DNA from: Pseudomonas yamanorum | Lineage (GTDB): Bacteria > Pseudomonadota > Gammaproteobacteria > Pseudomonadales > Pseudomonadaceae | Length of the DNA stretch: 64,000 bases | Direction of reading: 5' to 3' | Assembly (NCBI RefSeq): GCF_900105735.1 | Contig: NZ_LT629793.1 | Coordinates: forward strand, 3,038,001 to 3,102,000 | Part shown: positions 7,891-17,588 of the stretch, piece by piece | Layout: every line of letters begins with the position of its first letter | Numbering within the stretch: position 1 is the first letter of the stretch | Notes under the pieces: model-generated | Database searches by the model: none | Told to the model about the DNA's origin: nothing | Seen by the model: the letters and a program-made list of their open reading frames with translations, nothing else | Position numbers and translations under genes: made by a program

Positions 7891-9417
7891 ATGACTACTA
7901 CGCCTAAACCTTTGGTCCTGATAATTCTCGATGGCTTCGGACACAGTGAAAGCCACCACGACAACGCTGTGTACTCGGCCAAGAAGCCAGTACTGGACCG
8001 TCTGAGCGCTACCGTACCGAACGGCCTTATTTCCGGGTCGGGCATGGATGTTGGCCTGCCGGACGGCCAAATGGGCAACTCGGAAGTCGGCCACATGAAT
8101 CTCGGTGCCGGACGAGTGGTATACCAAGACTTCACCCGCGTGACCAAATCGATCCGCGACGGCGAGTTTTTCGAGAACCCGACTCTTTGCGCGGCAGTGG
8201 ATAAGGCAGTCAAGGCTGGCAAGGCCGTGCACTTCATGGGCCTGCTGTCGGACGGCGGCGTCCACAGCCACCAGGACCACCTGATCGCCATGGCCGAACT
8301 GGCCTTCAAGCGCGGCGCCGAGAAGATCTATCTGCATGCGTTCCTCGACGGCCGCGACACCCCGCCGAAAAGCGCCCAGTCCTCCATCGAACTGCTGGAC
8401 GAAACCTTCAAGACCCTCGGCAAGGGCCGCATCGCCAGCCTGGTCGGCCGTTACTTCGCGATGGACCGTGACAACCGTTGGGATCGCGTGGCCCAGGCCT
8501 ACAACCTGATCGTCGACGGCCAGGCCGAATTCAACGCCGCCACTGCCCAGGAAGGCCTGGAGGCCGCTTACGCCCGTGGCGAGAGTGACGAATTCGTCAA
8601 GGCCACCACCATCGGTGAACCGGTAAAAGTCGAAGATGGCGACGCCGTGGTGTTCATGAACTTCCGCGCCGACCGTGCCCGCGAGCTGAGCCATGTGTTT
8701 GTCGATGCCGGTTTCAAGGACTTCGAGCGCGCCCGCCAGCCGAAAGTCGAATTCGTGATGCTGACCCAATACGCCGCCAACATCCCGGCCCCCTCGGCAT
8801 TCGCCCCGGGCAGCCTGGAAAACGTGCTGGGGGATTACCTGGCGAAAAACGGCAAGACCCAACTGCGCATTGCCGAAACCGAGAAATACGCCCACGTGAC
8901 CTTCTTCTTCTCCGGCGGTCGTGAAGAACCGTTCCCGGGTGAAGAGCGCATCCTGATCCCGTCGCCGAAAGTCGCCACCTACGACCTGCAGCCGGAAATG
9001 AGTGCCCCGGAAGTCACGGACAAGATCGTCGACGCCATCGAGCACCAGCGTTACGACGTGATCGTGGTCAACTACGCCAACGGCGACATGGTGGGCCACA
9101 GCGGAAACCTGGAAGCGGCGGTAAAAGCCGTGGAATGCCTGGACCTGTGCGTCGGCCGCATCGTCGACGCCCTGGACAAGGTAGGCGGCGAAGCACTGAT
9201 CACCGCCGACCACGGCAACTGCGAACAAATGTCCGACGAATCCACCGGCCAGGCCCACACCGCCCACACCACCGAGCCGGTGCCGTTCATCTACGTCGGC
9301 AAACGCGACCTGAAAGTGCGTGACGGCGGCGTACTGGCCGACGTGGCACCGACCATGTTGATGCTGATGGGGCTGGAGAAGCCGAAAGAGATGACTGGCA
9401 CTTCGATATTGGTTTAA
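7891..9417 (+). CDS. gpmI: 2,3-bisphosphoglycerate-independent phosphoglycerate mutase
   Basis: Interconverts 3- and 2-phosphoglycerate in glycolysis/gluconeogenesis, with manganese. 508 residues. The alkaline-phosphatase-fold metal sites are visible: [12 protein letters not shown], the catalytic-serine region [35 protein letters not shown], and the C-terminal TADHGN and HTTEPVPFI. Start ATG 7891 follows GAGAGGA; an in-frame upstream extension to 7813 has no family similarity and is rejected. A strong terminator follows. Confidence 0.98.
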   Translation: MTTTPKPLVLIILDGFGHSESHHDNAVYSAKKPVLDRLSATVPNGLISGSGMDVGLPDGQMGNSEVGHMNLGAGRVVYQDFTRVTKSIRDGEFFENPTLCAAVDKAVKAGKAVHFMGLLSDGGVHSHQDHLIAMAELAFKRGAEKIYLHAFLDGRDTPPKSAQSSIELLDETFKTLGKGRIASLVGRYFAMDRDNRWDRVAQAYNLIVDGQAEFNAATAQEGLEAAYARGESDEFVKATTIGEPVKVEDGDAVVFMNFRADRARELSHVFVDAGFKDFERARQPKVEFVMLTQYAANIPAPSAFAPGSLENVLGDYLAKNGKTQLRIAETEKYAHVTFFFSGGREEPFPGEERILIPSPKVATYDLQPEMSAPEVTDKIVDAIEHQRYDVIVVNYANGDMVGHSGNLEAAVKAVECLDLCVGRIVDALDKVGGEALITADHGNCEQMSDESTGQAHTAHTTEPVPFIYVGKRDLKVRDGGVLADVAPTMLMLMGLEKPKEMTGTSILV

Positions 9418-9459
9418 TAGCAAAACCGCCCGATTAAATCGCCCGAAACGGCTTTTTAT

Positions 9460-9500
9460 GACGAACGCCTCAAAGCAGTTGGCTTTGAGGCGTTTTTTTT
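9460..9500 (+). terminator. Rho-independent terminator of gpmI
   Basis: Perfect twelve-pair stem AACGCCTCAAAG (9464-9475) with CTTTGAGGCGTT (9483-9494), followed by a T8 run. Confidence 0.95.
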
Positions 9501-9554
9501 GCAGCGCTTGGCGGGCATACTAGGCCGTCCCTTTCCCTGGTGTCGCCCGCCTCT

Positions 9555-10856
9555 ATGCTTCGCGCCTTGATTACCCTTGCTCTTGTCTGCCTGCTCCAAC
9601 CGGCATTTGCCGATGAGCGCGCACAAACCCAACAACAGTTGGACGCTACGCGTCAGGACATTACCGAGCTGAAGAAGCTGCTCGGCAAGCTCCAGGAAGA
9701 GAAATCCGGTGTGCAGAAAGACCTGCGCGGCACGGAAACCGAGATGGGCAAGCTGGAGAAGCAAGTCCAGGAGCTGCAAAAAGAACTAAAGAAGAGCGAG
9801 TCGGAACTGGAGCGACTCGACGCTGAGAAAAAAAAACTCCAGAGCGCCCGCGTTGAACAGCAACGCCTGATCGCGATCCAGGCCCGCGCCGCCTACCAGA
9901 ATGGCCGCCAGGAATACCTCAAGCTGCTGCTCAACCAGCAGAACCCGGAAAAATTCGCTCGTACCCTTACCTATTACGACTACCTGAGCAAGGCCCGCCT
10001 GGAGCAACTGAAAAGCTTCAACGAGACCCTGCGCCAGTTGGCCAATGTCGAGCAGGAAATAGCTAACCAGCAGTCGCAGTTGCTCGACCAGAAAAGCGCC
10101 CTCGACAGCCAGCGCGACGAGCTGGACAAGGTTCGCAAGGAGCGCCAGCAGGCGCTGGCCAAGCTGAATGACGACGTAAAGGCCCGGGATGCCAAGCTCA
10201 AGAATCGCGAGCAAGACCAGGCCGACCTGGCCAAAGTCCTGAAAACCATCGAGGAAACCCTGGCTCGCCAGGCCCGCGAGGCCGAAGAAGCGCGGCAAAA
10301 AGCGCTGATCGCCCAGCAGGAAGCCGAAAAAAAGCGCGAGCGTGAGGCGGCCGAGGCCGTTGCCAGCGCCACCGATGCCCCGGCCCCGCGTAAACCGGCG
10401 CGTGCAGCGCCTGGCCCGCTGGTTTCCAGCGCCGGCGAATCGTTTGGCGGACCTTTTGCTTCAGCCCGGGGAAAACTTCCATGGCCAGTTGATGGTCGAT
10501 TACTGGCACGCTTTGGTGAAACCCGTGGCGACGACACCCGCGCCAAGTGGGACGGTGTGATGATCAGTGCCGGTGCCGGCACTCAGGTCCACGCCATTCA
10601 CGGCGGCCGTGTGGTGTTCGCCGATTGGCTGCGCGGCGCAGGTTTGTTGGTGATTCTTGACCACGGTAATGGCTATTTGAGCCTTTACGGCCACAATCAA
10701 ACTTTGCTTAAAGCGGCAGGTGATGTTGTAAAAGCCGGTGAATCCATCTCCACTGTCGGTAACAGTGGTGGCCAGGACACTCCGGCGCTGTACTTCGCTA
10801 TTCGTCAGCAGGGCCGCCCGAGCGACCCGGCACAATGGTGCCGCACCCAAGGATAA
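9555..10856 (+). CDS. EnvC-like murein hydrolase activator (LytM/M23 factor)
   Basis: 433 residues: signal peptide (MLRALITLALVCLLQPAFA), a long coiled coil (about 25-270, heptads rich in Q, E, K), a proline/alanine linker, and a C-terminal M23-like domain. The zinc ligands of active LytM enzymes are not there: the HxGxD site reads AKWDGVMIS and the final HLHFE reads PALYFAIR. This is the pattern of EnvC, which activates amidases at the septum rather than cutting murein itself. ATG 9555 is used; GTG at 9540 is also in frame, and neither has a strong ribosome site. Followed by ctpA and a deacetylase. In P. aeruginosa the protein at this position is a reported substrate of CtpA. Confidence 0.88.
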   Translation: MLRALITLALVCLLQPAFADERAQTQQQLDATRQDITELKKLLGKLQEEKSGVQKDLRGTETEMGKLEKQVQELQKELKKSESELERLDAEKKKLQSARVEQQRLIAIQARAAYQNGRQEYLKLLLNQQNPEKFARTLTYYDYLSKARLEQLKSFNETLRQLANVEQEIANQQSQLLDQKSALDSQRDELDKVRKERQQALAKLNDDVKARDAKLKNREQDQADLAKVLKTIEETLARQAREAEEARQKALIAQQEAEKKREREAAEAVASATDAPAPRKPARAAPGPLVSSAGESFGGPFASARGKLPWPVDGRLLARFGETRGDDTRAKWDGVMISAGAGTQVHAIHGGRVVFADWLRGAGLLVILDHGNGYLSLYGHNQTLLKAAGDVVKAGESISTVGNSGGQDTPALYFAIRQQGRPSDPAQWCRTQG

Positions 10857-10887
10857 GGGGCGCATCTACATTAGGAGTTCGTTCGAC

Positions 10888-12195
10888 ATGCTGCATTTGT
10901 CCCGCCTCACATCGCTGGCCCTGACGATCGCCCTGGTGATCGGCGCGCCTTTGGCATTCGCCGACCAGACCGCCCAGTCAGCCACGGCCGCGACCACCAA
11001 GGCCCCGCTGCCGCTGGACGAGTTGCGCACCTTCGCCGAGGTCATGGACCGGATCAAGGCCGCTTATGTCGAACCTGTGGACGACAAGACCCTGCTGGAA
11101 AATGCCATCAAGGGCATGCTCAGCAACCTTGACCCGCACTCCGCCTACCTGGGCCCGGAAGATTTTGCCGAGCTGCAGGAGAGTACCAGCGGTGAGTTCG
11201 GTGGCCTGGGCATCGAAGTCGGCGCCGACGACGGCAACATCAAGGTGGTCTCGCCGATCGATGATACCCCGGCGTCCAAGGCCGGCATCCAGGCCGGCGA
11301 CTTTATCGTCAAGATCAACGGCCAGCCGACCCGCGGCCAGACCATGACCGAAGCCGTCGACAAGATGCGCGGCAAGATCGGTCAGAAAATCACCCTGACC
11401 CTGGTGCGCGACGGCGGCACGCCGTTCGACGTGACCCTGACCCGCGCCACCATCACGGTCAAGAGCGTGAAGAGCCAGCTGCTGGAGTCGGGCTACGGCT
11501 ACATCCGTATCACCCAGTTCCAGGTCAAGACCGGCGACGAAGTGGCCAAGGCCCTGGCCAAGCTGCGCAAAGACAACGGCAAGAAACTCAGCGGCATCGT
11601 GCTCGACCTGCGGAACAACCCGGGCGGCGTGTTGCAGGCGGCGGTGGAAGTGGTCGATCACTTCATCACCAAGGGCCTGATCGTCTACACCAAGGGCCGT
11701 ATTGCCAACTCCGAACTGCGCTTCTCGGCCACCGGTAACGACCTCAGCGAAGGCGTGCCGATGGTTGTGCTGATCAACGGCGGCAGCGCCTCGGCCTCGG
11801 AAATCGTCGCCGGCGCCCTGCAAGACCAGAAGCGCGGCGTGCTGATGGGCACCACCAGCTTCGGCAAAGGCTCGGTGCAAACCGTGCTGCCGCTGAACAA
11901 CGACCGCGCATTGAAGATCACCACGGCGCTGTACTACACGCCGAACGGTCGCTCGATCCAGGCCCAGGGCATCGTGCCGGACATCGAGGTGCGCAAGGCC
12001 AAGATCACCAACGAAGCGGACAGCGAGTTCTACAAGGAAGCTGACCTGCAGGGCCACCTGGGCAATGGCAACGGCGGCGCCGACCAGCCAACCGGCAGCG
12101 GCTCGAAAGCCAAGCCGATGCCGCAGGACGACGATTATCAGTTGGCCCAGGCGCTGAGCCTGCTCAAGGGCCTGAGCATTACGCGCAGCCGTTGA
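10888..12195 (+). CDS. ctpA: Carboxyl-terminal processing protease CtpA (S41A)
   Basis: Periplasmic serine protease that degrades cell-wall cross-link hydrolases. 435 residues: signal peptide ending at AFA (about 25), PDZ domain about 100-180 (GGLGIEV...GIQAGDFIVKING), S41 catalytic domain with Ser302 in GGSASASEIV and Lys327 in TTSFGKGSVQ, the Ser-Lys dyad known for P. aeruginosa CtpA. ATG 10888 has TTAGGAG ten bases upstream and is the first codon giving a signal peptide; an open frame to 10738 overlaps the previous gene and is discarded. The next gene starts one base after the stop. Confidence 0.96.
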   Translation: MLHLSRLTSLALTIALVIGAPLAFADQTAQSATAATTKAPLPLDELRTFAEVMDRIKAAYVEPVDDKTLLENAIKGMLSNLDPHSAYLGPEDFAELQESTSGEFGGLGIEVGADDGNIKVVSPIDDTPASKAGIQAGDFIVKINGQPTRGQTMTEAVDKMRGKIGQKITLTLVRDGGTPFDVTLTRATITVKSVKSQLLESGYGYIRITQFQVKTGDEVAKALAKLRKDNGKKLSGIVLDLRNNPGGVLQAAVEVVDHFITKGLIVYTKGRIANSELRFSATGNDLSEGVPMVVLINGGSASASEIVAGALQDQKRGVLMGTTSFGKGSVQTVLPLNNDRALKITTALYYTPNGRSIQAQGIVPDIEVRKAKITNEADSEFYKEADLQGHLGNGNGGADQPTGSGSKAKPMPQDDDYQLAQALSLLKGLSITRSR

Positions 12196-12196
12196 T

Positions 12197-12979
12197 ATGC
12201 GCCGTGGCCTGATCATCGCTTTGCTGTGCTGTCTGGCGGGAGCTGCCCAAGGCAACCCCGCCAGTGCAGCCCCTGCTGAACACAAAGCCTACCTGACCCT
12301 GATCATCGACGACCTCGGGCAAAACCTGCCCAGGGATCGTCGCGTGCTCGCCCTGCCCGGCCCGGTGACCACGGCGATCATGCCCGACACACCCCATGCC
12401 GCCGAATTCGCCCGCGAAGCCCACAAGGCGGGCAAAATCGTCATCCTGCACATGCCCATGGACCCGGCCACCGGCCCGTTCGCCTGGCACCCCGACCTGC
12501 CCATCGAAGAACTCGGCAAACGCCTGGACGCGGCCTTCAAGGCCGTGCCTTATACCGCCGGCATCAACAACCACATGGGCAGCCGCATGACGGCGCAGCC
12601 AGAGGCCATGGCCTGGTTGATGGGTGAGCTGCAACGGCGCCACAAGTTCTTCGTCGATAGCCGCACCAGCGCTAAAACCGTCGCCGCCGCCGAGGCACAA
12701 AAGATTGGTCTGGCCAGCGTCTCGCGGGATGTGTTCCTTGATGACGAACGCACCGAAGCGGCCATCACCACTCAATTGCAGACCGCGATCAAGCTGGCCC
12801 ACAAACAGGGTTCTGCGGTGATGATCGGCCACCCTTATCCACAGACGCTGGCGGTACTGGAACGAGAGCTGCCCAAGCTCAAGGCCCAGGGCGTCGAGTG
12901 GATCGACATCAAGTTGATGATCAGCCTGCGCAGCAACCAGGCCATGGCCGGGCACGGAAAAAACGGCACTTACCGCTAG
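12197..12979 (+). CDS. Divergent polysaccharide deacetylase family protein (YibQ type)
   Basis: 260 residues: signal peptide (MRRGLIIALLCCLAGAAQG) and one YibQ-type NodB-like domain. Motifs include LTLIIDDLGQN, VILHMPMDP, GINNHMGSRMT, FFVDSRT and MIGHPYPQTL, which carry the candidate metal-binding Asp-Asp and His residues. Enzyme activity on a cell-wall polymer is inferred only from the fold. It begins one base after ctpA and forms the last member of envC-like/ctpA/deacetylase, an arrangement repeated in other gamma-proteobacteria after gpmI. Confidence 0.9.
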   Translation: MRRGLIIALLCCLAGAAQGNPASAAPAEHKAYLTLIIDDLGQNLPRDRRVLALPGPVTTAIMPDTPHAAEFAREAHKAGKIVILHMPMDPATGPFAWHPDLPIEELGKRLDAAFKAVPYTAGINNHMGSRMTAQPEAMAWLMGELQRRHKFFVDSRTSAKTVAAAEAQKIGLASVSRDVFLDDERTEAAITTQLQTAIKLAHKQGSAVMIGHPYPQTLAVLERELPKLKAQGVEWIDIKLMISLRSNQAMAGHGKNGTYR

Positions 12980-13053
12980 TGCTATATAGCTACCGCGCCT
13001 GACCGAGCGGACTCTCCGATAGTCGATCTTCTTATCAACTGGAGAGTCTGTAC

Positions 13054-14358
13054 ATGAACTCACTGCAATACAAAGACCTGCTGATCAACTTCACCACCGA
13101 GTTCGTTCCTGTATGGAACGACAAAGGCACCCGCGCCGAAAAGCCCGTGACCTTCTGGCGCCCGAGCACATCTTCCGACGCGCTGGGCAACTTCGTCTCG
13201 CTGGGTGATGTGGCGGTAGCGGGTTACCACAACATCAATCAACTGAAAATCGTGGCCGTTGTCAGCGAAGTTGACCGGGAGAATGGCACCGCGTTGCGGC
13301 CCCCCGTCGATTTCGAGAGGGTCTGGGAACATTCAGGACCAAGGGCACGCGCCAATTTCTCAATCTGGCAGCCCACCGCTCCAGAAGGTTATGTGGCGAT
13401 GGGGCTGGTCTGTGGCCTCGGTAATGACAAACCACCACGCAATACCATCCGCTGTGTCAGAGAAGACCTGGTGACTCAGGCCTATGTCGACCAGTTGATC
13501 TGGAGCGACCAAGGCAGCGGCGCCCACCAGGACTTCAGCGCCTGGGGCGTTTCCCCGTCGCAGGCAGCTCCTGGACAAGCCTACCTGGCACCGGGCACCT
13601 TTACCGGCGCCGAGGGCTATGCCAAGCCAACCAGGCAAAGCCCGGTGCACGCCCTGCGGCTGGACCTTGCGCTCCATTCCGAGGATCTGCCGCCACTTCC
13701 ACGCGAAATGGCACCAGGACGCACGATGCCGGAGCAGGTAACAGAAGGCACTCATGTGTGCGAACTGCCCTGGTTTACCGTGAACGACCCGACCTTGACG
13801 CCCTTGGAAAAACTGCAAACGTGCCCGGTTTATCGGCTCAAAAGAATCGACCAATACAGCTTGGTGGCCAGCGGTCAAAACACCACGCCAGCAAGCCAAA
13901 CCTTCAGTTGGGTCTTCGCAAAAGGGGAAATCAGTGACTTCTCCATGGGTCTGCGCTACGTGACCGATATCGATATAAAGGCTGCATGGACACCCCGTCA
14001 TTCGTTGAGTGTCAGTGCCAGCCTCAATCGCGACTTCACGCATACGGGCTTGACCGCACAAGGTTGGGAACGGGAGAGCGTGGCGGATGTGATGGCTTAC
14101 ATCCCGGCGAATAAATCCATCGCTGCCTACCTGGTCAAAAGCCGATACGAGCTATTGCGGGTTGACGGCAGCCAGCTCGGGCCAACCCTTACCTATGCCA
14201 GCGGAGATAACGTCTACTTCAGCGAGCTGCTGCAACCTGAAGCGGCAGTTACTGCTGTTGAGGAACCACAGGAAGTACCAGAAGAGGTGCCCGAGCCCAC
14301 AGAAAACAACCTAGAGATAACGCCCCATGATGGCATCGACGACACCCTCTTGCCGTAA
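13054..14358 (+). CDS. Vps62-related protein (DUF946)
   Basis: 434 residues, no signal peptide or transmembrane helix. I recognise the Vps62/DUF946 pattern known from fungi and plants: FWRPSTSSDALGNFVSLGDVAVAGY near residue 30-55, then WQPTAPEGYVAMGLV near 110 and IRCVREDLV near 132. Molecular function of the family is unknown. A glutamate/proline-rich tail ends the protein. GGAGAG lies about eight bases before ATG 13054. Its last 48 bases overlap the convergent binding-protein gene on the minus strand. It is not part of the usual Pseudomonas gene order between the deacetylase and the his genes, as far as I recall, so it may be an insertion. Confidence 0.8.
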   Translation: MNSLQYKDLLINFTTEFVPVWNDKGTRAEKPVTFWRPSTSSDALGNFVSLGDVAVAGYHNINQLKIVAVVSEVDRENGTALRPPVDFERVWEHSGPRARANFSIWQPTAPEGYVAMGLVCGLGNDKPPRNTIRCVREDLVTQAYVDQLIWSDQGSGAHQDFSAWGVSPSQAAPGQAYLAPGTFTGAEGYAKPTRQSPVHALRLDLALHSEDLPPLPREMAPGRTMPEQVTEGTHVCELPWFTVNDPTLTPLEKLQTCPVYRLKRIDQYSLVASGQNTTPASQTFSWVFAKGEISDFSMGLRYVTDIDIKAAWTPRHSLSVSASLNRDFTHTGLTAQGWERESVADVMAYIPANKSIAAYLVKSRYELLRVDGSQLGPTLTYASGDNVYFSELLQPEAAVTAVEEPQEVPEEVPEPTENNLEITPHDGIDDTLLP

Positions 14359-15069
14359 CTGATCGAGGGCCGCCTGGAGTTTCGCCACCACCTCATCCGG
14401 CACGTTCTTGTTCAGTGCCAGGTACAACTGCGCGCTGTTGAAGCGCAGAACGGTCTTGAGCCCGGTCACCCCGACCTGGCGTGCCAGATAACGGCCCGCC
14501 GGGTCCCCGGTGGCCCACAGGTCGATCTGGCCATCCACCAGTTTTTGCGCATTGTCCTGATCCCGCAGCACGATCACCGGCTTGAGCCCCTGTTTCTCCA
14601 GGCTTTCCGCGATGGCATCGCCCTTGTAGGCGCCGATCTTGTAGCGCCGCGCCTGCTCAAGGTCGCTCAGTTGGATCTTGCTGTCAGCCTTGGCCAGCAA
14701 CACCCAATCGTCCGGGCCGATGGGGCCGACCCATTTGAACAGCGCCTCACGGTCCGGCAGGCGCGCCATCACGAACACGCCGTAGCCGGGTTTTTCCAGG
14801 GCGAGTTTGTAGATTCGTTCCCAGGGGAAACGCAGAGTGAGGTTGTAGGAAATGCCGGCACGCTTGAAGGTCTCGCGGACGATGTCCACGGCAATGCCTT
14901 CGATGTTCTCTTCCTTGGCGAAGTTCTTGCCGTTTTTCGCCATGTTGTACGGCGGGAAGTTTTCCGTCAGCAGCACCAGGGAAGCGCCGCCGGACGGTTC
15001 ATCGGCATGGGCCGAACCCGTCAATAGAACGGTGGTACTGGCGAGGGCGAGCAGCAGGTCTCTGAACAT
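14311..15069 (-). CDS. Periplasmic amino-acid-type binding protein (SBP_bac_3)
   Basis: 252 residues from the chosen ATG 15069: signal peptide (MFRDLLLALASTTVLLTGSAHA) then a type II periplasmic binding fold (TENFPPYNM near the N-terminus, GIAVDIVRETFKRAGI, MARLPDREALFKWVGPI, KIGAYKGDAIAESLE). No transporter genes adjoin, so it may act as a stand-alone sensor or with a distant ABC system. It follows hisF by 66 bases, as in P. aeruginosa. An in-frame ATG 17 codons upstream would bury the signal peptide and is less likely. Converges with, and overlaps, the Vps62-like gene. Confidence 0.88.
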   Translation of the reverse strand: MFRDLLLALASTTVLLTGSAHADEPSGGASLVLLTENFPPYNMAKNGKNFAKEENIEGIAVDIVRETFKRAGISYNLTLRFPWERIYKLALEKPGYGVFVMARLPDREALFKWVGPIGPDDWVLLAKADSKIQLSDLEQARRYKIGAYKGDAIAESLEKQGLKPVIVLRDQDNAQKLVDGQIDLWATGDPAGRYLARQVGVTGLKTVLRFNSAQLYLALNKNVPDEVVAKLQAALDQLRQEGVVDAIMGRYL

Positions 15070-15135
15070 GAAAGTTACCGGAATCCATGGCAAGCCCAGA
15101 GAGTGCCGCGAGCCTGCCATGGTGTCCAGTGACGT

Positions 15136-15906
15136 TTAGCGTACGACGATACCGCGCGCCGCCATGTAGGCCTTGGCCTCAGGAACGGTGTATTCGCCAA
15201 AGTGGAAAATACTCGCTGCCAGTACCGCGCTGGCGTGGCCTTCGATCACGCCGTCGGCCAGGTGCTGCAAGTTGCCTACGCCGCCGGAAGCAATCACCGG
15301 GATACCCAGCGCATCGCTGATGGCACGGGTCACGCCCAGGTCGAAGCCGTTTTTCATGCCGTCCTGATCCATGCTGGTCAGCAGGATTTCACCGGCGCCC
15401 AGGGCTTCCATCTTCATCGCCCACTCCACGGCATCCAACCCGGTCGGCTTGCGCCCGCCGTGGGTGAAGATCTCCCAGCGCGGGGTTTCGCCCGGGCCGG
15501 AGACTTTCTTGGCGTCGATGGCGACGACGATGCATTGAGAGCCGAAGTGCTGCGCAGCTTCGCCGACAAATTCCGGGTTGAACACGGCGGCGGTGTTGAT
15601 CGAGACCTTGTCCGCGCCGGCATTCAGCAGGTTGCGAATGTCCTGCACGGTGCGCACGCCACCGCCCACGGTCAGCGGGATAAACACCTGGCTGGCCATG
15701 CGCTCCACGGTATGCAGCGTGGTGTCACGACCATCGACGCTGGCGGTGATGTCGAGAAAGGTAATCTCGTCAGCACCCTGTTCGTCGTAGCGACGGGCGA
15801 TTTCCACCGGGTCGCCGGCGTCACGGATGTTCTCGAACTTGACGCCCTTGACCACGCGACCGTTGTCGACGTCCAGGCAAGGGATGATGCGTTTGGCCAG
15901 CGCCAT
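15136..15906 (-). CDS. hisF: Imidazole glycerol phosphate synthase, cyclase subunit HisF
   Basis: With HisH, turns PRFAR plus ammonia into imidazole glycerol phosphate and AICAR. 256 residues of beta/alpha barrel; catalytic Asp11 in [15 protein letters not shown] and the second-half Asp in [13 protein letters not shown] are present, with phosphate loops VGGGVRT and ASGGVGNL. Lies 9 bases after hisA. Confidence 0.98.
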   Translation of the reverse strand: MALAKRIIPCLDVDNGRVVKGVKFENIRDAGDPVEIARRYDEQGADEITFLDITASVDGRDTTLHTVERMASQVFIPLTVGGGVRTVQDIRNLLNAGADKVSINTAAVFNPEFVGEAAQHFGSQCIVVAIDAKKVSGPGETPRWEIFTHGGRKPTGLDAVEWAMKMEALGAGEILLTSMDQDGMKNGFDLGVTRAISDALGIPVIASGGVGNLQHLADGVIEGHASAVLAASIFHFGEYTVPEAKAYMAARGIVVR

Positions 15907-15915
15907 GGTCAGTCC

Positions 15916-16653
15916 TCAGCCGTTGTAGGCGTCGCAGTAAGCCTGGGCTTCAGCGACGTCCAGAGTGCCTTCATAGATCGCCCGGCCGGTGATGGCGCCG
16001 ATGATCCCTGGCGCCTTCGCGTCCAGCAGCGACTTGATGTCGCCCAGGTTGTGGATACCGCCGGAAGCGATCACCGGGATTTTGGTAGCAGCGGCCAGCG
16101 CAGCGGTGAACGGTACGTTGCAGCCTTGCATCATGCCGTCTTTGGCGATGTCGGTATAAACGATGGCGGAGACGCCGTCGGCTTCAAACTGCTTGGCCAG
16201 GTCGATCACCTGGACGGTGCTGATTTCAGCCCAGCCGTCGGTGGCGACAAAACCGTCTTTGGCGTCGAGGCCCACGATCACTTTGCCGGGGAACGCACGG
16301 CAGGCTTCTGCGACGAAGGCCGGGTCTTTCACAGCCTTGGTGCCGATAATCACGTAGCTCACGCCCGCTTTCACGTAGTGCTCGATGGTTTCCAGGGAGC
16401 GGATGCCGCCACCAATCTGGATCGGCAGGTTCGGGTAGCGCTTGGCGATCGCCGTCACCACCTCGCCGTTGACCGGCTGGCCCTCGAACGCACCGTTCAA
16501 GTCCACCAGATGCAGACGACGGCAACCGCCTTCCACCCACTTGGCAGCCATGCTCACCGGGTCATCGGAGAACACCGTGGAATCTTCCATGCGGCCCTGG
16601 CGCAGACGTACGCAGGCGCCGTCCTTGAGATCGATAGCGGGAATAATCAGCAT
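15916..16653 (-). CDS. hisA: ProFAR isomerase HisA
   Basis: Amadori isomerase of histidine synthesis (ProFAR to PRFAR). 245 residues; half-barrel relative of HisF. Motifs [15 protein letters not shown] with the catalytic Asp, QIGGGIRS, the second Asp in [12 protein letters not shown] and ASGGIHN are intact. Sits between the DUF2164 gene (39-base gap) and hisF. Confidence 0.98.
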
Positions 16654-16692
16654 CTGGCAAACCTTATTCGATATTCAGCGTTGCTCGGGAAA

Positions 16693-16950
16693 TCAGGGTT
16701 TCTCGAGCGCCCACAAGTCGCTTTCGATGCTTTCGAACCTTTCTTTAAGGTGCGTCTGCACGTCGAAAATCGCCCTGTTGTAATAGTGCGGAGCAATTTC
16801 AGTGGTGAACAGTTCGAGGATTTCTGCGACCTCGAACGAGCCGAGCTTGAGCTCGAAGCGGTCTTCCATGAAACGCTTGATCTTGTCGGTGGCCTCACTC
16901 TCCTGCTGGGGAGTGAGGTTCAAGATCGGCGGCTTGACCTTCTTGGCCAT
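16693..16950 (-). CDS. DUF2164 protein in the his operon
   Basis: 85 residues, cytoplasmic, charged and helical; recognised as the DUF2164 family by FMEDRFELKLGSFEVAEILELFTTEIAPHYYN. Function unknown. ATG 16950 overlaps the hisH stop as TAATG, so it is translationally coupled to hisH; an extension six codons longer inside hisH is rejected. In Pseudomonas it is regularly found between hisH and hisA. A role linked to the HisHF complex is only a guess from position. Confidence 0.88.
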   Translation of the reverse strand: MAKKVKPPILNLTPQQESEATDKIKRFMEDRFELKLGSFEVAEILELFTTEIAPHYYNRAIFDVQTHLKERFESIESDLWALEKP

Positions 16951-17588
16951 TACCAGCGCCCGTCCCACGCGGCGAAGTTCTGCAGCAATTGCAGGCCATG
17001 GGTATGGCTCTTCTCCGGGTGGAACTGCACGGCAAAGCGCGAACCGTCGGCCAGGGCAGCGGCGAAGTCGACGCCATAGTGCCCGCCACCCACCACCTGG
17101 CGCGGGTTACCGGCGGCGATGTAGTAGCTGTGTACGAAGTAGAAACGCGCCAGGTCCGGCACGTTGTGCCACAGCGGGTGGTCCACGGTCTGGCGTACTT
17201 CGTTCCAGCCCATGTGCGGGACCTTCAGGTGTTCGCCGTCTTCGTGCAGGTCCTTGCCGAAAAACTTCACCTGGCCCGGGAACAGGCCGATGCAATCGAC
17301 GCCGGCGTTCTCTTCACTGCTGTCGAGCAAGGCTTGCATGCCTACGCAGATGCCGAGGAACGGCCGGTCCTGGCTGACTTCACGCACCAGGCTGTCGAAG
17401 CCCAGGCGGCGAATCTCGGCCATGCAGTCGCGAATCGCGCCAACCCCCGGGAACACCACCCGGTCGGCTTCGCGAATCACGTCGGCATCGCTGGTGATCA
17501 GTACCTTGCCGGCACCTACGTGCTCGAGGGCCTTGGCCACCGAGTGCAGGTTACCCATGCCGTAATCGATAACCGCGACCGTCTGCAT
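16950..17588 (-). CDS. hisH: Imidazole glycerol phosphate synthase, amidotransferase subunit HisH
   Basis: Class I glutaminase that supplies ammonia to HisF. 212 residues; nucleophile cysteine in [17 protein letters not shown], oxyanion strand VFPGVGAI, and the His-Glu pair in [14 protein letters not shown]. Start overlaps the hisB stop (TAATG), stop overlaps the DUF2164 start. Confidence 0.98.
   Translation of the reverse strand: MQTVAVIDYGMGNLHSVAKALEHVGAGKVLITSDADVIREADRVVFPGVGAIRDCMAEIRRLGFDSLVREVSQDRPFLGICVGMQALLDSSEENAGVDCIGLFPGQVKFFGKDLHEDGEHLKVPHMGWNEVRQTVDHPLWHNVPDLARFYFVHSYYIAAGNPRQVVGGGHYGVDFAAALADGSRFAVQFHPEKSHTHGLQLLQNFAAWDGRW

Noticed and set aside
7864..9423. 519-codon antisense ORF over gpmI
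   Set aside because: Mirror frame of a well-identified gene in GC-rich DNA; no start context or protein family.
15202..17079. 625-codon plus-strand ORF across hisF, hisA, DUF2164
   Set aside because: Spans several real genes on the opposite strand; composition typical of a shadow frame.
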